Shown piece by piece: positions 54,970 to 64,000 of a DNA stretch of 64,000 nucleotides. The stretch is from contig JAQFVV010000012.1 of NCBI GenBank assembly GCA_028023455.1, positions 4,120,023-4,184,022 of the forward strand, read 5' to 3'. Each line of letters opens with the position of its first letter. Within the stretch, counting starts at the first letter, position 1. A program made the position numbers and the translations under genes. Under the pieces are notes generated by a model that saw only the letters and a list, made by a program, of their open reading frames with translations, searched no databases and was not told the DNA's origin. This DNA is from Epiperipatus broadwayi (lineage: Eukaryota; Onychophora; Udeonychophora; Euonychophora; Peripatidae).

Positions 54970-57900
54970 TGGAAGATGAATAAACTAATTGATCTTGAAT
55001 TCATATCTCTCCATTTACATTTATAAGTTATACTCAGTATAAGCAAATTACATACTGCCTTAGAATTATAAATCGAATAAGAAAATTATTTTTTATATAT
55101 TTATAACTACCCAAACAATTATCGTGAAACAATTATGTAAATTAGACAAATTGAAATATCAATTTTATGCAAAAATAGCTTTAACAATTAATGTAAGTAC
55201 ATTTTCTACATGACCAAAGAAATGCTACAGAATATTTTAGATAAAATTAGCTTGATGATAGCTATAGAATTATTCAATTCCTTCAAAATTATTTCAAAGG
55301 CATGTTTTTTTATTTTAGCTATCATTGATACTGATATTTAGTGTAAACATTCTTCAGACAATTACTACATGAAGCCCTCAACTTAACAAATATATTGGAT
55401 AGTATTCTATAAATAGCTGACAATCCAAATTACCAATAAATACATTGTCTTAGAATTTTATGATTCTAAGCAAAAATAGATTAAAAAACAAAACAAATTA
55501 TTACACTTGAAAACTGTGCACTTATCAGAGAAAACTGATATAAGTAAAACATAATTACAAAAGCTTTTAAAATACCTATCTCAGTTACATGATAAATGTT
55601 TTATTGTGCTTCAGTATCATTATTAATTTACAAACAATTTATCATAAGATGCAGAGGTAGCTATGAGTTTAGAGTGAAGTTATTTAATAATATATTTCTT
55701 TGCCTCTCCTATACTTCCATAGATATAAGAAAAATCTGGCTAACATGGGAACTTAAATAACTGTTTTCACACACACAAAAAAAAAAAAAAATTGAAAACA
55801 ATGTATTAAATGTAGTAACAAAATGGTCTCAGCCATAAATCACAAAAATGTATCAAAAAAATAATATCACAATATATTCTTTGGTTGTCTTTTCCATATT
55901 CTATTTCATGGGATGCTAAGATGTACTTTTCTTTATAACAGTAATACTACACAATATTCTAACATATTTAAAAACAAATTAGATATAATAAAACAGTGAC
56001 AAAACAATTAGCCCAACAGATATATTTACAGCTACATAATCTCTTATACATCAGTGCTTTAATTTTTTAAAAATATATTGTCTCCTATGAAAATGTTAAT
56101 GAAGACTGATTCATTATTAGCTTTTTTTACTATAATATTTTAGTTCTCATTTGTAATATCCTATAAAATGTCAATAAAGTTATTTTGAAACATGATTTGA
56201 ATCATATGTTTTATGAATAAGTGTTGGAATAAAAATTTGATATATATATATCATTCCAATTTAAATATTACACATATAACATAAACATAATGACATATTT
56301 ACTTAGAACATTAAATATTTGTAATATTTATAATGGACTACTTAATGGACTATGACTGCTATGAATGTCGTAAATAAAAGTACACAGAATTAAGACACAA
56401 TAATAATTTTATTAAGATTATAAATTTTATTATTTATGTGTGTATCTTAAACAAATAGAATTAATTTGTTAATTTATGTAGCAATAATAACATACTCATT
56501 GTTTTCACATTTCGTTGTCATAGCAATCATTTGAATACTTATAAAAATTAATGCATCCCCTATTAAAACTATTGAGAAAATTTTTAAAAAAATGCTTGAT
56601 CTCATCTCAAATACTGAAACAAAAATTACACCAAATTATATCTATATTGCAAACACTAAGTATAAACTTCTGATGTTTAATGCTTAAACACACTTGATGA
56701 AATATGAACGGAAGTATTTACTGATATGAGAAAATCTGCTTAGTTAAATTGTTTACTGAAATTGAAGTTTGGTATGATATATTATTTATTATATATTTGT
56801 AAATTTTAAATACTATTATATATATATAACCATTAGATATATTATTTAAAGTATAATTTTACATTTATTTACTGATCATGCAATTTTTCTGAAAGATTGT
56901 TTTATGCAAAGTAATTTATAAAGTAGTATGTTTACTGAATCTATTACTTTTTGTTTTAAAATTAATAATTTATTAATTTATATATATGTTGGTAAACTTA
57001 AGTATATGTAAAAAAATGTGTATTGAAGTAAAGTTATATTATGTATGTCTTTATCAGTTTAAAAATTGAAGTGGATATTTAAGAATACACTTATAGTGAG
57101 AAAGGTTAGTGTGACATTTGACTGATGGATAGTTGCAGTAGGATTGATGTAAGGTGAATAACGCACAGATAAAAGCAAAAACTTGGATATATATATATAT
57201 GCGATACACAATTAGAAGTGTGACTAATCTTCATGAATTTAAAATTATTATACTTATTATTAGATATAATTTTGATGTATGCACAACTTAATATTATATA
57301 CTGTGTTATATATATAAATGATAAGATTTTCTTCTATACCAGTATAAATACAATTCCAAGATAATAAAAAATAAATCTCATATAAAATCAAGACTGTTAT
57401 TTTTTAAACGTACTATGACAGCTAATCATCAGTTTGCTAGGATGGTTTACAGTATATGACAGTATAGTATAAGAAACATTTTTTAGACATTATATTTTAA
57501 AACGGAAATACAAGAGTAGCCAACAAGCAATGCCAATCGGAAATTTGAAGCACTAATCAGTCCATCTTCCTTCATCCTGCTTTAAATCTTTACTGCAATA
57601 AACATAATAGCATGACAACAAAGCAAAAAGCAATTTCCTTAGATAAAATAGCTAAGATTGGCAGAGCATCAAAAGAGGGAAACAAGCAATTTTTTATTGT
57701 GTTCATGTTGAGCGAATACTTGATAAACTTCAAGTTATTGTGAAGTTTCATTTAATCAGCAGAAGCTTATCAAAAAAAAAAAAGTTAAAGCTTGACCATA
57801 AATGACAAAGGTCTTTTTTTTTTGCGGGAAAAAAATATACGAAAAAAAAACTAGTAGAATATACAGTGATTCACAATAAAGAAAACGAGTAATCTGAAAA

Positions 57901-57985
57901 AGAATTTTTTTTAAAAAAAATTTGTAAATCTAATTTTATTAAAATAATTACAAAAAGTTTTATTTCAAAGAAGTAATAAACAAAC
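54970..57985. other. AT-rich desert, nothing recognised
   Basis: About 3 kb without open frames above background. The stretch 57490-57840 has somewhat higher GC and poly-A/T runs but no coding or RNA signature I recognise. Confidence 0.5.
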
Positions 57986-57988
57986 AAA

Positions 57989-58063
57989 ATGTAAGTGATT
58001 AAATGAAGTTACCATTGTTTTTTATTACAATTATATAGTTAATAACATACAAACACACATAAA
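57989..58063. repeat. Dispersed 75-bp repeat, copy 2
   Basis: Partner of 46226-46303 in the same orientation. Confidence 0.85.
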
Positions 58064-58686
58064 ACAAGTACTATAATCAAAACCGAAATATCATCAATGT
58101 AATGATTTCATTTTTTATATTTCGTCCCGAATTTATACTAGCAATTAATTATTTATAGACAAGCCAATCCACATATAATTTACCAATGAAATTAGAAAAC
58201 TTATATTTCTGCGGGTTTAATACAAATATTTTAAATATTATTTCCACTATTTTATATTAAAACAAAAGCTCGATCTTTGCTTAAATAACAAATACGCAAT
58301 TAAAGGTTTGAGCACGTAATTGTTTCACACATGTTTATATATAATACAGATGTAAACGTCTTCCTAGAAACAAGAGTATTGGTTTAGAATGTGTTCTCTA
58401 CTATTTTGGTTTCTAAGAAAAACTCCAAAATCACTGCTGATATAACCAACCATTAAAGAATGTCAGATAATACCCTATGTCATTGATTTGAACTGTTCCA
58501 GTTATTTTATCCAATACAATTAAAATTGCCAATTTTCACCAAAACACAACTGTCATAGAATCACATGATCAAAACCCCAAATAATTCTCGAAATCAATAT
58601 CAAAAATATTAGTAATTAAGGAATGACAAAATAAACAAAATCAAATATCAAAAAAAAAATATTTAGCAAGTATTTTAGTCAATCGT
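58064..58686. other. AT-rich spacer, nothing recognised
   Basis: No coding or family signal seen. Confidence 0.5.
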
Positions 58687-58687
58687 T

Positions 58688-58792
58688 GTTAGCCGAGAGG
58701 TCATCTCATCTGCCTTGCAAGCAAGTAGTTGGTCGCAGACAGTTGTGGGTTTGCGTCCCGGCAGATGCTATGACATATGAAAAAAAAAACAA
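58688..58792 (+). repeat. tRNA-derived SINE, type 2 (long variable arm)
   Basis: TTAGCCGAGAGGTCATC (A-box side), anticodon-arm-like CTTGCAAG, a long variable arm (TAGTTGGTCGCAGACAG), a B-box-like GGGTTTGCGTCCCGGC, then ATGACATATG and poly-A. Same type as 22928-23037. Confidence 0.72.
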
Positions 58793-59157
58793 GAAAAATT
58801 AACGTAAAAATACATTTAAAACAATACTAATGTATTCTAATTTTACAATAGCATATCAAATGTACGGTGGCAATATACATTACTAAACCAAGGTTAAACA
58901 CAAATTAGCAAATGACATTTGACAAAGTAAATAATTGCTTACATGGAAAAACATATTAAATATAATTTAAAAATTACTGAACTAACCTACGAGAGAATAA
59001 AATAGCAGCAGATTAAAATTTGATATTTCCTCAAAACTATTTTATTAAACAGTATGAAAGTAGTTATGTTACTTGTAATTATTAAATATTAAAATCAAAA
59101 CGCTATAGATATTTTCTTAGGTGTAAAAATAAAAAAAAAATCAAGAACTTTCTCAGA
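58793..59157. other. AT-rich spacer, nothing recognised
   Basis: No coding or family signal seen. Confidence 0.5.
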
Positions 59158-59195
59158 ATAAAAGATCTAGGTGCATTGCTCTCAGATTCAAGGCT

Positions 59196-59235
59196 CCTCA
59201 CTGACGAAGGCCACAAGCCAGAAACTAGTCTGGGG
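59196..59235 (+). ncRNA. Hammerhead-like ribozyme, family 5, tandem unit 1
   Basis: Stem I is CCTCA 59196-59200 with TGGGG 59231-59235 (one G-U). The core is CTGACGA, fitting CUGANGA. Stem II is GGC/GCC around CACAA. GAAA is at 59221-59224, ACTAGT is stem III and C59230 the cleavage base. Every conserved core position is kept. Confidence 0.75.
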
Positions 59236-59643
59236 ATGAGTAGGCACTAGATGGGGATTTTATGCACAAGCCTTCTGGCATCCATTGATTATTCTGGCTT
59301 GCACTGAGTGGCAATAAGTATAGAGAGTTTTGCTTGTTTTAACAACAGTTATTAGCAAGTGTAAGAAATGGTGAACATGTGATGTTTATTGGCCTAAAAC
59401 CAATCCTGCTTAATAAAATAGTGGTGGCTATGGTTATTAAAGAACCAAAGACACAAAAATGTATAGGTACTGAACTGAGTTCAGACCTATATGACTATAT
59501 AAGCTAATGAGCTTGGATTGAAAATATTATAGTGTTTTCAATTTAAGTTTTATAGTTTTGTAGTTAAATGGAGATAAAAGGTGGCTGCTGGAGGGTTGCA
59601 TTAGATCCTAAGATCTAAATGCAGTGCTCTCAGATCCAAGGTT

Positions 59644-59683
59644 CCTCACTGATGAAGGCCACAAGCCAGAAACTAGTCTGGAG
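59644..59683 (+). ncRNA. Hammerhead-like ribozyme, family 5, tandem unit 2
   Basis: Core CTGATGA 59649-59655, stem II GGC/GCC, GAAA 59669-59672, ACTAGT stem III, cleavage after C59678. Stem I is CCTCA/TGGAG with one mismatch. Confidence 0.73.
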
Positions 59684-59854
59684 ATATTGGATGAGTAGGC
59701 ACTAGATAGGCATTTTATACACAAGCCTTTTGGAATCCATTGATTACTCTGGCTTGCATTGAGTGGCAATATATATAGAGAGTTTTGCCTCTTTTAACAA
59801 CAGTTATAAGCAAGCATAAGAAATGGTGATCGTGTGATGTTTATTGACTTAAGA

Positions 59855-61015
59855 ATAAAAACAAATATATGTATAGCATAATCATGTGACCAAAAATATC
59901 AAATAACTCTAGAAGTCAAATATCAAAAATATTAATAGTTCGGAAATAGCCCAAAGAAAGGGAGCATTTAGCATAATTATTTGTCCAAAATTGGTAGAAT
60001 CATGTGAGCCAAACATTTTAAAAAAAATCAAGAATTGTAAGTGTTATGAAACATTAAAAACAATACTAAATTATTTCAATTTTAGAATATGGTGGTAGTA
60101 CATGAACATATGCTAGCCTAACGTAAATATAGCAGCTGAAAAGAAAAAAAAATGCATAAACTAACATGAGCAAGAATGTCCTTAAATTAAGGTATTTAAA
60201 TATTACAATTAACAAAAAAGTAATAAATCAAAAGTCATCAAAAGTTGAATTAGAAGATGTATTAAAATCCTAAGATACAGTATAATAATACAGAAAAAAG
60301 TGCATGACAAATTCAATTACGAAAAAAAAATGGCCTGAAATAAAAGTATTTTAATTTTGTAATTAACAAATATATTGAAATTAGTAAGCCAACATGAAGA
60401 TTAAAATGCATTTTACTTTCAAAGATAAAGTTTATTTACACTCTAAGAAATGGATTTTACATTACCTTAATGGTGTGCAAGCTATTGTTGTGAATCCACA
60501 TGTTAGACAAACTGGGATTACCTGGTCATTTAAATGGACTAACCTTTGAACGCCTATTTTTTTTCTTGAACAATAAAACAAAAAATAATGGCCGACTAAA
60601 AAATTAAATTTAAAATCTCAAAGTTAGTTGAAAATTTGCATGGAAATACATAAATATAATGTTACCAGAAAATACCTGGGGGAGGGGGAGTAGAATGGTT
60701 GTTTTCGGGATTGTCTTCATCACGAGACGTTCAAAGACTTGTCACATAAATGTAAACCGGGCAGAAAAAATACTCCAGCAAAGAAAATGAAAACTAATTT
60801 TTTTTTTAAATCTATAAATATTGCTTATTTCTTGAGGTGTTTTTTTTTTTTTTAATTTGATGGCATTGTTTTGTTTGAGACTAAAAGTAATAAACAACTA
60901 TTAGTATTTTTTGAAAATTTGTTTTTATTTTTATTTAATATTTGCTAATTATTTTTTTATTTTTGACTTGATGGCAAAATAGCACATATGTCAACTTTTG
61001 ATCATTTACTTAACT
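59855..61015. other. AT-rich spacer, nothing recognised
   Basis: A locally GC-richer patch at 60670-60760 (GGGGGAGGGGGAG, then CATCACGAGACGTTC) has no identifiable role. Confidence 0.45.
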
Positions 61016-61019
61016 ACCT

Positions 61020-61436
61020 AGTTATCTGCCTTTCTACTCATCTGATATGTCTTTCTCTCTATCTGTCTGTACATAATCTACCTGTTTCTCTATGTGTTTA
61101 TCTGTATATCTATTTATTTATCTGATTTTCTACATATCACTTTATTTATGCATTCAACAATCCATTTAATTATCTAGTCACCGATCCATTCCTTATTTAT
61201 TTATCTTCTACTTACCTATCTATTGTCTCTCTTTATGTTTATCTATCTATCTGGTTTTCTACCAATCTATTTATTTATGCATCCAACTATCCATTTAACT
61301 ATCTAGAGGCCCACTCAGTACTTATTTCTATTTATCTATTTACTTATCTATCTACCAGCATACCTATCTATCTGTTTCTACATGTTTATCTATCTACTTA
61401 CCTACCTACCTATCTAATTATTTATCTATCCAACGA
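61020..61436. repeat. Degenerate TATC-type repeat region
   Basis: Diverged TCTA repeats with recurring phrases such as TTTATGCATCCAACTATCC and TTAACTATCTAG. This is the inverted counterpart of the region that follows. Confidence 0.85.
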
Positions 61437-61439
61437 TTC

Positions 61440-62850
<1,411 letters not shown>

Positions 62851-62854
62851 GATT

Positions 62855-64000
62855 TCTGAACATTTGCAATAACTGAACTGATATGTTTAGTTCCTCTTTT
62901 CTCTGAGTTACTTTTGTTATTGGCTCATGTTTTTTCTACATTACTTGCCCTGTTTTATCAGTTTGTTCTCCAGCCTACATTTTGGCTTTTACTCATGTTA
63001 TCATTTGCATACACACACAAATGATTTTTTTCTACTTTTGTATTAATATGAAGAAAAATATATGTTCTCTTTTACTTTTAATAATTATTGGGTCCCTCTC
63101 AAACATAAACAACAGCTCACTCAGTTCACTTCTGCATATCTCCAGCCCTACTCTTTTTTTTCTAGCACAATTACTCTTATTTTATGGCCCCTACTCTATT
63201 TTTAATTTCTCTTACTGCTCTCTCTCTTTCTCTTCTTTATATATTTTTTATTCTGAATCCATTCTTATTCTGTGCAATATCATTAATCAACTCTAACAAT
63301 TTGTTTTTACTAATGTCACTTTGGTTGTGAGAAATGTGATGAAAGTTACTAGTGTCACATTGATTGATGTGCTATCCTGTTGCTTTGTCTTGCATGGTAA
63401 GAATCACCTATTGAAGGAAAACATTACTATAGCTTCTGATATAGGCTTGAAATTTTAATTAGCATCAGTACAAAATCTTTTCTCTGCATAGCTCACTTCA
63501 AAACTGCTTTAACATATAGCTTGCAGTTTGGAATTAGGAAATCAGCATGAAACAGAATCGACATCAGAATGAATGACTGCATATAGAATAAATTTTGAAT
63601 GATACCTTTTTATAACTCTTTATTATCTTTATCATCAATCAAACCATAATATAACCATTCGTATGTTTGTGTCACTTGCCAGCATCAATTTATAATGTAG
63701 ACCATTCTAAAATCTTAAACCCAGAGTGAAAATATTCCATGGTTATCTTTTAAAACATGTGGGAGACCAATCTTGTATACAATGTTATATTATTTTATAT
63801 CAAAAGAAAATAGAAAGAGCTGTTTGTTTTCTTTATCTGTCCTCATTCCAATGCAGAAAGATATAAAATACTTTTCTGACTTTTTTTAATTTTATTCCAA
63901 CTTCTCAAACATTATTAATCCTTAATTTTTGATCTTAGATTGAAATTCACCATTCTATTTACTATAGGAATCAAACAGATTTTATTTATAAATAAATTTA
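62855..64000. other. AT-rich end of window, nothing recognised
   Basis: A 104-codon frame at 62982-63296 is hydrophobic and serine/leucine rich, from a pyrimidine-rich stretch, without a recognisable family. Confidence 0.45.

Larger units (their letters stand above)
59159..59850 (+). mobile_element. Family 5 elements as direct tandem units with ribozymes
   Basis: Two direct copies of a unit of about 240 bp start at AGATCTAGGTGC (59163) and AGATCTAAATGC (59612), 449 bases apart. Each contains a hammerhead-like motif, AGTAGGCACTAGAT, the CTTGCACTGAGTGG-type phrase and TTAACAACAGTTAT. The 210-base interval includes CTGAACTGAGTTCAG, also found inside the family 2 foldback. The direct-repeat layout, with a ribozyme in each repeat, resembles retrozymes and PLE pseudo-LTRs. 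Confidence 0.72.

Noticed and set aside
60700-60740. Minus-strand GTGATGAAGACAATCCCGAAAAC, similar to family 9
   Set aside because: No stem II can form between the core and GAAA, so it is probably chance.
62982-63296. 104-codon hydrophobic frame as a membrane protein gene
   Set aside because: Its hydrophobicity follows from a pyrimidine-rich stretch, and no family motif or supporting context was found.

Overview
This is a 64 kb piece of a very AT-rich animal genome. I see no convincing host gene, rRNA or functional tRNA. It is a repeat-filled gene desert. The repeats are metazoan in type: Penelope-like elements (PLEs) with a C-terminal GIY-YIG domain, a CR1/Jockey-type LINE whose ORF1 carries PHD fingers, Merlin, hAT and pogo-type DNA transposon remains, short tRNA-derived SINEs, and long AAT and GATA microsatellites. 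An invertebrate fits best and a mollusc is my guess, but nothing here proves the phylum. A run of exactly 500 N (28023-28522) is a scaffold gap.

Layout: 1-1.1 kb, an uninterrupted PLE reverse-transcriptase reading frame on the minus strand that leaves the left edge. 1.16-2.1 kb, a foldback element. 2.9-5.2 kb, two degenerate PLE 3' ends. 5.5-6.4 kb, an LTR-like or promoter-like stretch. 7.2-7.6 kb, a second foldback. 8.0-8.5 kb, a LINE tail. 10.7-11.15 kb, a third foldback. 12-14.5 kb, hAT then Merlin remains. 15.5-16.4 kb, a pogo/Tigger-like non-autonomous transposon with TA target duplication. 17-28 kb, a desert with SINEs and solo fragments. 28-38.4 kb, four copies of one PLE family, three of them in a single array bounded by an imperfect 20-bp duplication. 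38.9-44.4 kb, a nearly complete LINE with an intact 915-residue ORF2. 44.7-45.5 kb, a triple tandem repeat. 46.4-49.3 kb, two PLE copies tail to tail. 49.3-53.9 kb, tandem duplications, a PLE scrap, a foldback and a GATA tract. 54.6-64 kb, more ribozyme-bearing repeats and a strand-switching GATA region.

The main discovery-type signal is at the RNA level. At least 22 short segments, in nine unrelated sequence families, fit a type I hammerhead ribozyme: stem I, a CUGANGA-like core, stem II, GAAA, a very short palindromic stem III, a UH cleavage site, then the other side of stem I. Several families show compensatory changes between copies in stem I or stem II, and two show a substitution that would keep the core C3-G8 pair as A-U or U-A. 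Six families have the ribozymes as inverted pairs, so transcripts of either strand would carry one. Hammerheads are already known in PLEs and in animal retrozymes. What is unusual here is the number of families, the inverted pairing, the non-coding ribozyme-bearing repeats, and a tRNA-like sequence fused beside the ribozyme in every copy of one PLE family.
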